Source of the DNA: Lachnospiraceae bacterium
GTDB lineage: Bacteria > Bacillota > Clostridia > Lachnospirales > Lachnospiraceae
Assembly: GCA_017527205.1 (NCBI GenBank)
Contig: JAFXQK010000021.1
Span: forward strand, 1-53,015
Direction: 5' to 3'
DNA: 53,015 nt
Shown here: piece by piece, positions 41,694-50,170 of the stretch
How the letters are laid out: every line of letters starts with the position of its first letter
Numbering within the stretch: position 1 is the first letter of the stretch
The notes under the pieces: model-generated
Told to the model about the DNA's origin: nothing
Seen by the model: only the letters and a program-made list of their open reading frames with translations
Databases searched by the model: none
Translations under genes and position numbers: made by a program

Positions 41694-44252
41694 ATGAGCA
41701 GAAGAAACAAAGGATTGTTTTGGATTGCAACCATCGCACTATGTCTGATGACGGCGTGTTCCGCTGGCAAGGGGAAAGCAACAAATACGCCAAATACCGG
41801 AAACGCAGGGCAGGAAACGAACAACACGGAAATTACGCAGGTAAAGCAGGGCTATGAAACCGTTGTAAAAAGCGTAGAGCTTGCTAAGATGGAAGGGAAA
41901 ATTGGCGTACAAAATAAGAGCGGCAATGACGTGAAGCCGATGGAGGGCATGTTCCTCTACAACGGTCACAGCGTGACGACCGAGGAAGCAAGCTATGCCT
42001 ATTTGGCATTGGATGAAACAAGAGCGGCAAAGCTTGGGCAGTTTTCGTCCATGGAAGTGCGCAAGGAGGACAGGGAGCTGTCCTTGTATCTGAATGCGGG
42101 AGAAATGTTCTTTAACGTCGCAAGGCATTTAGAGGATGACGAGAGCATGAACATCCGCACGGCTACCATGGTAACGGGCATTCGTGGAACCTCCGGCTTT
42201 GTTCGGGTAATCGATTTTAAAACTACGGAGATTTATATTCTGGACGGCGAGGTATGGGTGACGGTGACGGATCCCTATACCGGCGCTTCGAAGTCCGTGC
42301 TGGTCGGCGCCGGGCAGATGGCGACCACGGCAGTATTTACGGAGAAACAAAACGATAACGAACGCGTGGACATCACCATCAGAAGCTTTACGGAGGAGGA
42401 AATTCCCGCCTACGTGATTCAGGAGATCGCGGCAAGCGCCAACCTTCAGGGAAGAATTATTCGCGGCAACGTGCTTTCTTCTCCCAAGATCATTGGCCTC
42501 TATGAGGATCGGTTAAAGCAGGATGAGGAACAGGGCAAGGACTATGTTGCTAAGGTGAAGAGCGAGGATGCTTCCTGGATTGCAAAGCAGGAGACGGTCG
42601 ACGAGATGTTTTTCGTTGACGATTCTGTGTTAAGGACCTGCGAGCTTACGGATCCGACCCTTCCGCAGGTGCAGGAAGCATTGGACAATGAGCAGTACCT
42701 GACGGTCAACGTCAGCGGAAGCTTTGTCTTTGGCGAGGGTGAGAGCGGTCTTACGCAGCTGGTTTCTTTTGTGCCGACCGTAAAGAATTCAGCGTTGGAA
42801 AAGGTGACCTCCTCCCTGAAGCAAAATAAGGGGATAATGTTCTTTGACCAGAAGAAGCCCGCGGGGAAACTGCGATTTGTAGACAAGGAAGGCGAAGAGG
42901 TTCTGACCGTACCTGCAGGGAAGAGTCTGAACCTGAATGGAAAGACTTCCTTTGGAAGTAAGGGAAGCATTCAGAATTATGGTATTTTGACAAATAACGG
43001 AAGTCTTTGGCTTGGAGGCGTGTTGAATAACGTTGATGAGGGACAGTTTATTAACAATGGTGAGCTTCGCATGCCCGACATCGAAGTTGTCAGCGTGGAG
43101 CACGTTCATACCGTGGTGACGGATCCTGCCGTTCCTGCAACCTGTACGGAGGATGGCCTGACGAAGGGGGCTCACTGCGCGACCTGTGAGGAAATTTTGG
43201 TAGCGCAGAAAAAGGTTCCTGCAACGGGACATAAGGCTGTAGAGGATGTGGCCGTGAATGCAACCTGTCAGCATACGGGCAAGACGGCAGGAAGTCATTG
43301 CTCCGTCTGCGGCGAGATTCTGGTCGCACAGGAGGAGACTCCCATCGTAGGCCATCAGGCGGTGAACGTTGCCAGAGTGGAACCAAGCTGTACCAAATAT
43401 GGATATGAACCTGGAACGCAATGCGCTTTTTGCGGCATCACGCTGTCTGGTCGGGCAGCGATTCAGCCGACGGGACATACGCCAGAGAGTGTAGAAGCAG
43501 TGGAGGCCACCTGTACCGTAAATGGTCATACGGAAGGCGTCATCTGCAAAGTTTGCCACGCAACGCTTTCAGGTATGGAAACCATTCCTGCACCAGGACA
43601 TCATGGTGAAACGGTAGAGGGGTATGCGGCAACCTGTGATGAGCCGGGACGGACCAATGGCGTCTTTTGCCCGGATTGTGAAACTTGGCTTGTGGCGCAA
43701 ACTGAGATCCCTGCGTTAGGGCATGATTGGGTACGAAATAATGACATGCAGGTAGCTGCGCCATATTTAGCTCCCACGTGCGAAGAACCAGGATATGAAT
43801 TCTTTAAATGTACGAGATGTACGGCGACAAAGCGTGAGGACTATGCGGCAACGGGGCACGCCTGGGTTACGGACGTAGCTGCTAAGGCTGCAACCTGTAC
43901 GGAGGATGGATGCACCGAAGGAAAGCACTGTTCGAAATGTCAGCTGACGGTGCCGTCCGAGACGATAACACAGACCGGACATTCAGAGCAGCGAGAGATC
44001 ATTAATGCTAAGGAAGCAACCTGTACGGAGGACGGATATTCGGGAGATGAGGTATGTTTGACTTGTCATCAAATTGTTGACCAAGGCAAGGTAATACCTG
44101 CGCTTGGACATGATTTCGGCGGCGCGGATGCCGCACCCTCGCAGTATTGTATCCATGGCTGTGGAACGCTGAATCCGAATTATAATACCATACCGGGCGG
44201 AAACGGCAACGGAAATGGCAAGACAGAAGGGAATGGTATTAGTCAGCCGTAA
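41694..44252 (+). CDS. FecR-domain lipoprotein with eight Cys-rich repeats
   Basis: The 852-residue protein starts with a lipoprotein signal (lipobox MTAC, C22) and a Thr/Asn-rich linker. A FecR-type domain spans about 60-240 (MEGMFLYNGHSVTTEEASYA, RTATMVTGIRGTSGFV, VLVGAGQMATT). About 350-460 resembles a beta-solenoid-like stretch (NGKTSFGSKGSIQNYG). From about 468 to 835 come eight repeats of about 40 residues with the pattern CTEDGxTxGxHCxxC and a closing PATGH. The end is Gly/Asn-rich. The repeats occur in surface proteins of gut Clostridia, function unknown; their Cys/His spacing could bind metal or form disulfides. ATG 41694 lies one base after the HD-GYP stop. Confidence 0.85.
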   Translation: MSRRNKGLFWIATIALCLMTACSAGKGKATNTPNTGNAGQETNNTEITQVKQGYETVVKSVELAKMEGKIGVQNKSGNDVKPMEGMFLYNGHSVTTEEASYAYLALDETRAAKLGQFSSMEVRKEDRELSLYLNAGEMFFNVARHLEDDESMNIRTATMVTGIRGTSGFVRVIDFKTTEIYILDGEVWVTVTDPYTGASKSVLVGAGQMATTAVFTEKQNDNERVDITIRSFTEEEIPAYVIQEIAASANLQGRIIRGNVLSSPKIIGLYEDRLKQDEEQGKDYVAKVKSEDASWIAKQETVDEMFFVDDSVLRTCELTDPTLPQVQEALDNEQYLTVNVSGSFVFGEGESGLTQLVSFVPTVKNSALEKVTSSLKQNKGIMFFDQKKPAGKLRFVDKEGEEVLTVPAGKSLNLNGKTSFGSKGSIQNYGILTNNGSLWLGGVLNNVDEGQFINNGELRMPDIEVVSVEHVHTVVTDPAVPATCTEDGLTKGAHCATCEEILVAQKKVPATGHKAVEDVAVNATCQHTGKTAGSHCSVCGEILVAQEETPIVGHQAVNVARVEPSCTKYGYEPGTQCAFCGITLSGRAAIQPTGHTPESVEAVEATCTVNGHTEGVICKVCHATLSGMETIPAPGHHGETVEGYAATCDEPGRTNGVFCPDCETWLVAQTEIPALGHDWVRNNDMQVAAPYLAPTCEEPGYEFFKCTRCTATKREDYAATGHAWVTDVAAKAATCTEDGCTEGKHCSKCQLTVPSETITQTGHSEQREIINAKEATCTEDGYSGDEVCLTCHQIVDQGKVIPALGHDFGGADAAPSQYCIHGCGTLNPNYNTIPGGNGNGNGKTEGNGISQP

Positions 44253-44316
44253 AACCATGGCGGCCGATAAAGCTTTAGCTTAGAAAAATCAAAGACAAAG
44301 AGAGCGGAGGCTTAAC

Positions 44317-45336
44317 ATGAATAAAAAAATTCTTTGGGGTGCGGGAATTGCAGCAGGCGTCATCATTCTGGCCGTGATCTGCATTGTCATTTTCACGAAA
44401 AAGCAGGAGCCGAAAGGGGATCTCGGGACGAATCCGGGACCCAATGGGGCTAATGCAAATCAGCCAAGCGCAGAAGAAAGCATTCAACAGGACATCATGC
44501 TTTTGACGGGAATCGAGGGCTCGCCCTCGGGCATTGCCGTGATGAATGGCAACGTTCTCCTTGTGACAGATACATTTCATAAGACAGTCTGGGAGATTCG
44601 TGACGGAAAGGCCAGTCTGATTGCGGGTCAGTCAGGACCTGAGGATGCGTATGGCGAGCCGCTGGGCGGATATCATGATGCACCTCTTTCGGAAGCCCGC
44701 TTCCAAAAGCCCTGGGGCGTAGCAAAATACTTGGACGGCTGGGCAGTCAGCGACAGCAAGAACCAGGTGATTCGGTATTTTGACGGTCAGCTGGTTCGCA
44801 CGGCGGCCTATAAGGACAGCGAGAAAACCTTGGTGAATCCAACGGGTCTTTCCTCGGACGATCAAGGAAATCTTTACATTGCGGATGCAGGCGCGAATGC
44901 GATTTATAAGATGGATCAGGAGGGCATTCTGACCATGGTGGCAGACGGTTTTAATGCACCTAACGGTGTCTGCTATTCCAACGGAAAGCTTTATGTGGCA
45001 GATACGGGAAATCACAGGATTTGCGCCATTGAGAACGGTTTGATTCAAATTGTCGCAGGCGGCAAGGAGGGCTTCCGTGACGGCGAGGTCTCTCAGAGTT
45101 GCTTCCAGAATCCGCAGGGCGTGACCGTTGGCGAGGATGGACTGATTTACGTGGCAGATACGGGAAATTCCTCCATCCGCGTGATTAAGGATGGCAGCGT
45201 CAAGACATTGCTAACCTGTAGTAATGAGAGCACCTGGCCTGTAGCTCCGATTGCGCTGACCCCTTATCAGGGAAAGCTGGCGGTGGCGGATCAGTTTTCA
45301 GGCGTGATCTTCCTCATGCCATATGACAAGAACTAG
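44317..45336 (+). CDS. Membrane-anchored NHL-repeat beta-propeller protein
   Basis: The 339-residue protein has an N-terminal anchor (about 5-27: ILWGAGIAAGVIILAVICIVIF) and an Asn/Pro-rich linker. The rest is an NHL-type beta-propeller, with blades marked by YIADAGANAIYKM, YVADTGNHRICAIE and YVADTGNSSIRVI. Such propellers usually bind proteins or sugars. It follows the FecR lipoprotein gene by 64 bases with GGAGG upstream, so both would act at the outer face of the membrane. The binding partner is unknown; the FecR protein is the obvious candidate. Confidence 0.85.
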   Translation: MNKKILWGAGIAAGVIILAVICIVIFTKKQEPKGDLGTNPGPNGANANQPSAEESIQQDIMLLTGIEGSPSGIAVMNGNVLLVTDTFHKTVWEIRDGKASLIAGQSGPEDAYGEPLGGYHDAPLSEARFQKPWGVAKYLDGWAVSDSKNQVIRYFDGQLVRTAAYKDSEKTLVNPTGLSSDDQGNLYIADAGANAIYKMDQEGILTMVADGFNAPNGVCYSNGKLYVADTGNHRICAIENGLIQIVAGGKEGFRDGEVSQSCFQNPQGVTVGEDGLIYVADTGNSSIRVIKDGSVKTLLTCSNESTWPVAPIALTPYQGKLAVADQFSGVIFLMPYDKN

Positions 45337-45401
45337 GTCATAAATAAACACGATTTTCGATGTTAAGTCAAAATCAAGTCGTATTTTGGTTATTCGGAAA
45401 A

Positions 45402-45430
45402 TTGACTTTCGAAAAAAATTGGACTACAAT
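45402..45430 (+). promoter_or_regulatory. Sigma-A promoter of the mgtE leader
   Basis: TTGACT (45402-45407) and TACAAT (45425-45430) are 17 bases apart. The start near 45437 gives a leader of about 247 nt before mgtE. Confidence 0.75.
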
Positions 45431-45526
45431 CAAGACAAAGCTTTCGTTGGACAGACATATGTATGACAAGGCTTTTGCAAGATGAAGTTTTCACAAAATA
45501 ATGATCTGGAAAGGGTGGTGGTTAAA

Positions 45527-45628
45527 ATGTCGAGTGATAGTCGAAGTACGGACGCAGTTCCCCGAAGTACGAAGTATTATTTCATAAGCTTGGCAACGCC
45601 GTTAGCCCCACCTGAGAACCTGTCATAA
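45527..45628 (+). CDS. Putative leader peptide upstream of mgtE (33 residues)
   Basis: ATG 45527 has AAAGGGTGG eight bases upstream and opens a 33-codon frame ending in TAA at 45628. The peptide starts MSSDSRSTDAVP and ends SLATPLAPPENLS, with three Pro codons and an acidic residue within eight codons. Those last codons form the left arm of the hairpin at 45592-45664. This is the layout of the Salmonella MgtL leader, where Pro and acidic codons destabilise ribosomes at low Mg2+. No match to MgtL itself is visible. Function is inference, but start, ribosome site and position before a Mg2+ transporter agree. Confidence 0.5.
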   Translation: MSSDSRSTDAVPRSTKYYFISLATPLAPPENLS

Positions 45629-45664
45629 GGGACTTTTTCTCCGGTGAGGCTTAGAAGCGTTGCC
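45592..45664 (+). promoter_or_regulatory. Long leader hairpin before mgtE
   Basis: GGCAACGC pairs with GCGTTGCC. Above an internal loop AGCC pairs with GGCT, CACC with GGTG, and GAGAA with TTCTC, around an 18-nt loop. The left arm is coding sequence of the leader ORF. The right arm ends five bases before the mgtE ribosome site AAGGAGG (45669-45675). There is no T run, so it is not an intrinsic terminator by itself. Confidence 0.8.
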
Positions 45665-45683
45665 TCATAAGGAGGAAGTCAAA

Positions 45684-47036
45684 ATGGAAGAGACAAGGGA
45701 ATTTGGCGAGCTTCAAGAGCTGCTGGAGGCAAAGCAGTACACGAAGCTCAGACAGCATTTGGCAGAACTCAATGACGCGGACATTGCGGCCTGGATGGAG
45801 GAGCTTGAGGAAGAGGAAAACATGCTCAAGGTGTTCCGAATCCTTCCAAAGGATCTCGCAGCGGACGTGTTCTCCTACTTGGACGTTGACCTTCAGCAGA
45901 GAATCATTACTTCCATGTCCGAAAAGGAAGCGGCGAACATCATCGACAATCTGATGGCGGATGATGCTGCGGACCTGATGGAGGAGATGCCTGCCAATAT
46001 TGTAAAAAGGCTTTTGGCAAATGCCAGCCCGGAGACGCGAAGGGACATTAACCACTTGCTTCGTTATCCGGAGGATTCCGCCGGCAGCATTATGACGGTG
46101 GAGTACGTAGACCTGAAGGAAAACCTTACGGTTGCGGAGTCCATCGAACGGATCCGCAAGGTCGGCGTGGATTCCGAGACGATTAACGTTTGTTACGTAC
46201 TGGATGCCGGAAGGCACTTAAAGGGCACGGTAGCCCTGAGATACCTGCTTCTTTCCGATGATTTTGAGATCATCGGGGACATCATGCATGAGAACGTCAT
46301 CGCCCTCAATACCATGATGGACCAGGAGGAAGTAGCAAGACAATTTAAGAAATATGACTTTACGACCATGCCCGTCGTGGACAATGAGAATCGTCTGGTC
46401 GGCATTATCACCGTCGATGATATCGTGGATATCATGGAAGAAGAGGCGACGGAGGATATGGAAAAGATGGCAGCTATCGTGCCCAGCGATAAGCCATACA
46501 TGAAGACGAGCGTTTGGGAGACCTATAAAAAGAGGATTCCATGGCTCCTTCTTCTCATGGTCAGTGCAACCTTTACCGGTGCCATCATTTCTTCCTTTGA
46601 GGAAGCCCTCAGCGTGTGTGCCGTTTTGGTGGCTTACATTCCAATGCTGATGGATACGGGAGGAAACGCCGGCGGACAGGCGAGCGTGACAGTCATTCGT
46701 GGACTGTCCCTGGGAGAAATCGAGTATGGTGACATTCCGAGGGTTTTATGGAAGGAAATCCGCGTTGCCGTGTTCTGCGGACTTACGCTTGCGGCAGCGA
46801 ATTTTGTAAAGCTTTTGGTGCTGGATCAGGTAACGGTTCTGGTTGCACTTACCGTATGCCTGACCTTGGTGGCGGCGGTGATGATGGCCATGCTGATCGG
46901 ATGCCTTCTGCCCGTTGGCGCAAAGCGCCTGGGCTTTGACCCTGCCGTGATGGCGAGCCCCTTTATCACGACCATCGTTGATGCGTTGTCCCTGCTGGTA
47001 TATTTCCGCGTGGCAACCATGATCCTGAGGCTGTAG
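45684..47036 (+). CDS. mgtE: Magnesium transporter MgtE
   Basis: The 450-residue protein has the standard MgtE layout. An N-terminal superhelical domain (about 5-130) includes DAADLMEEMP. Two CBS domains follow (about 130-255: YPEDSAGSIMT, NRLVGIITVDDIVDIMEEE), which sense intracellular Mg2+ in known homologues. Five membrane spans lie at about 285-450, with the pore segment PMLMDTGGNAGGQASVTVIRGLS. The start is ATG 45684, eight bases after AAGGAGG. It has its own promoter and a long structured leader. Repeat copy C follows 24 bases after the stop. Confidence 0.96.
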   Translation: MEETREFGELQELLEAKQYTKLRQHLAELNDADIAAWMEELEEEENMLKVFRILPKDLAADVFSYLDVDLQQRIITSMSEKEAANIIDNLMADDAADLMEEMPANIVKRLLANASPETRRDINHLLRYPEDSAGSIMTVEYVDLKENLTVAESIERIRKVGVDSETINVCYVLDAGRHLKGTVALRYLLLSDDFEIIGDIMHENVIALNTMMDQEEVARQFKKYDFTTMPVVDNENRLVGIITVDDIVDIMEEEATEDMEKMAAIVPSDKPYMKTSVWETYKKRIPWLLLLMVSATFTGAIISSFEEALSVCAVLVAYIPMLMDTGGNAGGQASVTVIRGLSLGEIEYGDIPRVLWKEIRVAVFCGLTLAAANFVKLLVLDQVTVLVALTVCLTLVAAVMMAMLIGCLLPVGAKRLGFDPAVMASPFITTIVDALSLLVYFRVATMILRL

Positions 47037-47060
47037 ACTTAAAGTTAAGTTTTCCATATC

Positions 47061-47133
47061 CTCGAGGGGAAGGTTTGGATTGCCTTTCTGGGTTTAAAGT
47101 TTACCAGAAAGACAATCCAAACCTAGCCCCGAG
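47061..47133 (+). repeat. Palindromic repeat element, copy C (73 nt)
   Basis: It begins CTCGAGGGGAAGGTTTGG and ends CCAAACCTAGCCCCGAG, with a 15-position inner stem (GGATTGCCTTTCTGG side) carrying one mismatch. Length equals copy A. Of about nine differences from copy A, two stem positions are compensatory (C-G to T-A and T-A to C-G) and one exchanges G-U for G-C. It lies between mgtE and the araC-type gene. Confidence 0.85.
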
Positions 47134-47191
47134 TTTATAAATAACGACATTGCTAAGATTTGTTGGCGTTTGATGAGATGAGGAATACTGC

Positions 47192-48046
47192 ATGAGTGAA
47201 GAAAAAAATGTTTTAATCGAGGAGATTGATCCGACCTTCCTGTATATTTGGAAGGGTACGCGCCATGAGGATGAGGCCATCTATCATTGCCATAATCATC
47301 TGGAGCTCGCGTTCGTTCTCTCGGGACAAGGAAAGTATCATATCGAAGGTGAGATTTACGATATTTCGGAGGGAGATCTCATGATCTTTAATCCCGGCAT
47401 TCGTCATCAGGCCTTATTTCTAAAACAGGTAGAAACGCCGACGACGGAATTCTTTGTCGGTTTTACGGACGTACAGTTCCCCGGGTGTTGTCCTAATCAC
47501 GTGCCATTGCCAGAGGGAAGCTATGTCATCCATACCAAGGGAGAGCTTCGGCAGAGAATCTTCAAGATTTGTTCCTCCATGGAAGCCGAGAAGGAAGCGA
47601 GACGGCAGGGCAGATATTACATGCTGAAGTCCTATCTGATGCAGATACTGATCCTCGTGATGCGGGAGCAGTGTGAGCCGGAAAAGCCCGTGGATGGCTA
47701 TGTGTTTGAGTCTACCAACAAGAAATATGTTGTGGAGAAGATCCTGACCTATTTTGAGGATCATTACAGTGAGAAAATTTCGCTCGATCAGATTGCGGAC
47801 AACATGTATTTAAGCCCTTTTTATGTTTCCAAGATCTTTAAGAGTGAGACGGGAGATGCACCGATCCAGCATTTGATCAAGATCCGCTTAGAGAAGGCGA
47901 AGGAGCTCTTAGAGCAGGGCGAGGCGGGAAGCGTGCAGGAAGCGGCAGCCATGGTGGGCTATGATGATGCCTATCATTTTAGCAAGCTTTTCAAGAAGCG
48001 TTTTGGCATTACGCCGACGCAGGCAAGGAAGCTGGAAGGCATTTGA
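47192..48046 (+). CDS. AraC-family transcriptional regulator
   Basis: The 284-residue protein has an N-terminal cupin sensing domain (about 20-120: YHCHNHLELAFVLSGQGKYHIEG) and a C-terminal double helix-turn-helix (about 180-284). The second helix-turn-helix motif is AAAMVGYDDAYHFSKLFKKRFGITP. Cupin AraC proteins usually sense sugars or related small molecules and activate nearby catabolic genes. No such genes are in the window, so the target is unknown. No promoter was recognised in the gap shared with repeat copy C. Confidence 0.92.
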   Translation: MSEEKNVLIEEIDPTFLYIWKGTRHEDEAIYHCHNHLELAFVLSGQGKYHIEGEIYDISEGDLMIFNPGIRHQALFLKQVETPTTEFFVGFTDVQFPGCCPNHVPLPEGSYVIHTKGELRQRIFKICSSMEAEKEARRQGRYYMLKSYLMQILILVMREQCEPEKPVDGYVFESTNKKYVVEKILTYFEDHYSEKISLDQIADNMYLSPFYVSKIFKSETGDAPIQHLIKIRLEKAKELLEQGEAGSVQEAAAMVGYDDAYHFSKLFKKRFGITPTQARKLEGI

Positions 48047-48186
48047 CATTATCAGATTGATATTTTTTTGACGGTATGTTTTTTTTGAAATACTTGTTCA
48101 AAAAATATTTTCAAGGGAAATTTTTTGTGTTACGCTCAAAATATAGAAACATGAAACTGACATTTTTGTATTGGAGAGGGCATGAC

Positions 48187-48861
48187 ATGAGATATTTTTT
48201 TGAATCGAAATTAGAGAGAAATGACGGCGGTTATTTTATCACGGTTCCCTTTAATGTCTGGGAGGTTTGCAAGCTGCGCGACGTGATTCAGGCGGACATT
48301 GTTCTGGACAATCGCATCATAGCGTGTGAACTTTTGCCGGATCAGAAGGGCAAAGGAAATTACTTCATCCAGTTAGAAGATGAGGATGTCTCCGGAATCG
48401 AAATTGGCGTTCCTCATCAGATTCTGTTGCACATCACGGGTTCCCTGATCCGCATGGATCAGAACAGTCCGTTCAGCTTTGATCATCCCGTGCGCAAGAT
48501 TGACAGTATGCAGGTGATCAAGCAGCCGGAGGATGGCCTTTGCGGACAGGCATGTGTTGCCATGCTGGCAGGGAGAACCATTGCTGAGGTTATCACGATC
48601 ATGGACTGCCGCGAGTGGCAGGCAACCATGGGGCGCGTGATTTCTGCACTGAACTACTATGGCATCGACCACACCGACGTCATCAACTATACGGAGGGCC
48701 GCGACGTCGTGCTTCCGAAGTGCTGCATCATGATGGAGCGCATGGGCCGCTACTGTCATTACCTGATCCATTATGACGGATTATTCTACGATTCCAACCT
48801 GGGCGTGCTTCAGGAATACGACATGAGCAAGCTTCTTGGTTTCTTGGAGATTAAGTGCTAA
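48187..48861 (+). CDS. DUF1905 domain fused to a C39/papain-like cysteine peptidase-type domain
   Basis: The 224-residue protein joins two domains. The N-terminal 100 residues (FFESKLERNDGGYFITVPF, VCKLRDVIQADIVLD) match the DUF1905 beta-barrel. From about 110 on there is a papain-like fold: GLCGQACVAMLAG gives a candidate nucleophile (C119 or C123), with H191 in YCHYLIH and D202 in FYDSN. No signal peptide is present. Substrate and activity are unknown. ATG 48187 lies six bases after GAGAGGG. The 140 bases upstream are AT-rich. The gene lies 62 bases ahead of another putative Cys-His enzyme. Confidence 0.65.
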   Translation: MRYFFESKLERNDGGYFITVPFNVWEVCKLRDVIQADIVLDNRIIACELLPDQKGKGNYFIQLEDEDVSGIEIGVPHQILLHITGSLIRMDQNSPFSFDHPVRKIDSMQVIKQPEDGLCGQACVAMLAGRTIAEVITIMDCREWQATMGRVISALNYYGIDHTDVINYTEGRDVVLPKCCIMMERMGRYCHYLIHYDGLFYDSNLGVLQEYDMSKLLGFLEIKC

Positions 48862-48923
48862 ATTCTTTTGAGATTTTAGGATGTCAGTTCTTTAATAATC
48901 AAATGATGAAGGAGGGATGTGGA

Positions 48924-50168
48924 ATGAAAGCATTAAAGAGAGGTATAATAGTTGCTTTTTGTATTTTTATGTATTTGGGTGTAAATGTTAAAGCAACCAC
49001 AACGGAAGATTTGTACAGTTCGTATAATTTTCAAAAAGGGATAAGCCTTTATTATGACAGCTTCGACCCTAATGAATTAAATTGGGAAGCTCTCACGCTA
49101 AGGGAACAGGTGGAGACGTTGAGCTTACCAGTGGAAATGGTGGAAACGCTGAGTACTGAAGAACTGGCTAAATGGGCTTTGAATTATCCGCTTTTGGCAG
49201 ATTTGTTTTTGTTCGACAATGCGAAAGAAGCAATGTCATATTTCTCAAGAACCTCATATTTGTTTCAAACATTGTTTGAAAGAACGGATAACATCAGCGT
49301 TCTGCTTAATGCATATGATGAATTGCAAGTAGATTATGAGGCTTTACTTAAGAGTGAGTCATCAAAGCCTGCTTTTACGGAATCAGGGTATATCAAGGAA
49401 CTGTTTTTGCAAAGCTATTTTTCTGTTGCTTACGAAAGTCTGACTCCAGATGAGATTCTAACACTTAGGCAAGTATTGGAAGAAAAACATGAAGAAAAAG
49501 TTGGGATATGTGATGACTTCGTTACGGCAACGATTTTTTATGATGAACTTCTGGAAAATTATGGTTTTATACCAAATGACATTGTAACGAGTGCTTGCAA
49601 TAAATATTATTTACGAAATCAAAAAAAGAGTATTGAGAAACAGATTGGCACCAAATCAGATGGGTTTACCAGTAGTGGTCAACTTATATATTACAATGCG
49701 GCATATTATTATGTAGGATCCTATAGTAAATATGGTGTATCTGTTGGATGCTATAAACATTTTTCTGGAGATTATGACGCTACTGAAATTCAGAATATGA
49801 AATATGTAATGACATTATATCACCCTTCATGGACATGGCAATCTAATCCTACCAAAAAATATAATTGTCATTCTTATGCGTGGATAGATGCAAGTTTTTC
49901 GAATGATTATTGGCTCAATAGCCCCTACAGCTTTACTTTGTCTAATGCATGGAGTTATATTGGCGAGAACTGCGCAGCTAATGTCGGAGATAGAATTATT
50001 ATTTCGGATGCTTATGGGACTATTAAGCATTCTTTAATCGTGAATCAGACTGGAAATGATTGTAATAGCATAAATACAATTTCGAAAATGGGTGACAATG
50101 GCGTTTATTCGGCTATTTTAGCGGATGTGATATTAGTCTACGGAACGGATTATAAGGTGTATAGATAA
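48924..50168 (+). CDS. Secreted protein with NlpC/P60- or papain-like Cys-His domain
   Basis: The 414-residue protein has a signal peptide (about 1-24: basic start, IIVAFCIFMYLGV core). The middle is helical and acidic. The C-terminal domain carries YNCHSYAW (C315, H316) and DAYGTIKHSLIVN (H369), the Cys-His pattern of a Bacillus/Streptomyces secreted family related to NlpC/P60 or papain. Base composition drops well below the neighbours, and codons such as ATA, TTA and AGA are frequent, a sign of recent acquisition. AAGGAGG is eight bases before the ATG. The next gene starts two bases after the stop. It might cut wall peptides or proteins; no direct evidence. Confidence 0.65.
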   Translation: MKALKRGIIVAFCIFMYLGVNVKATTTEDLYSSYNFQKGISLYYDSFDPNELNWEALTLREQVETLSLPVEMVETLSTEELAKWALNYPLLADLFLFDNAKEAMSYFSRTSYLFQTLFERTDNISVLLNAYDELQVDYEALLKSESSKPAFTESGYIKELFLQSYFSVAYESLTPDEILTLRQVLEEKHEEKVGICDDFVTATIFYDELLENYGFIPNDIVTSACNKYYLRNQKKSIEKQIGTKSDGFTSSGQLIYYNAAYYYVGSYSKYGVSVGCYKHFSGDYDATEIQNMKYVMTLYHPSWTWQSNPTKKYNCHSYAWIDASFSNDYWLNSPYSFTLSNAWSYIGENCAANVGDRIIISDAYGTIKHSLIVNQTGNDCNSINTISKMGDNGVYSAILADVILVYGTDYKVYR

Positions 50169-50170
50169 AC

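Noticed and set aside
45437..45683. M-box (ykoK) magnesium riboswitch before mgtE
   Set aside because: GGTGAGGCT at 45642-45650 recalls part of the M-box, but it is the right arm of the hairpin. The rest of the conserved core cannot be found by eye. A covariance search is needed to close this.
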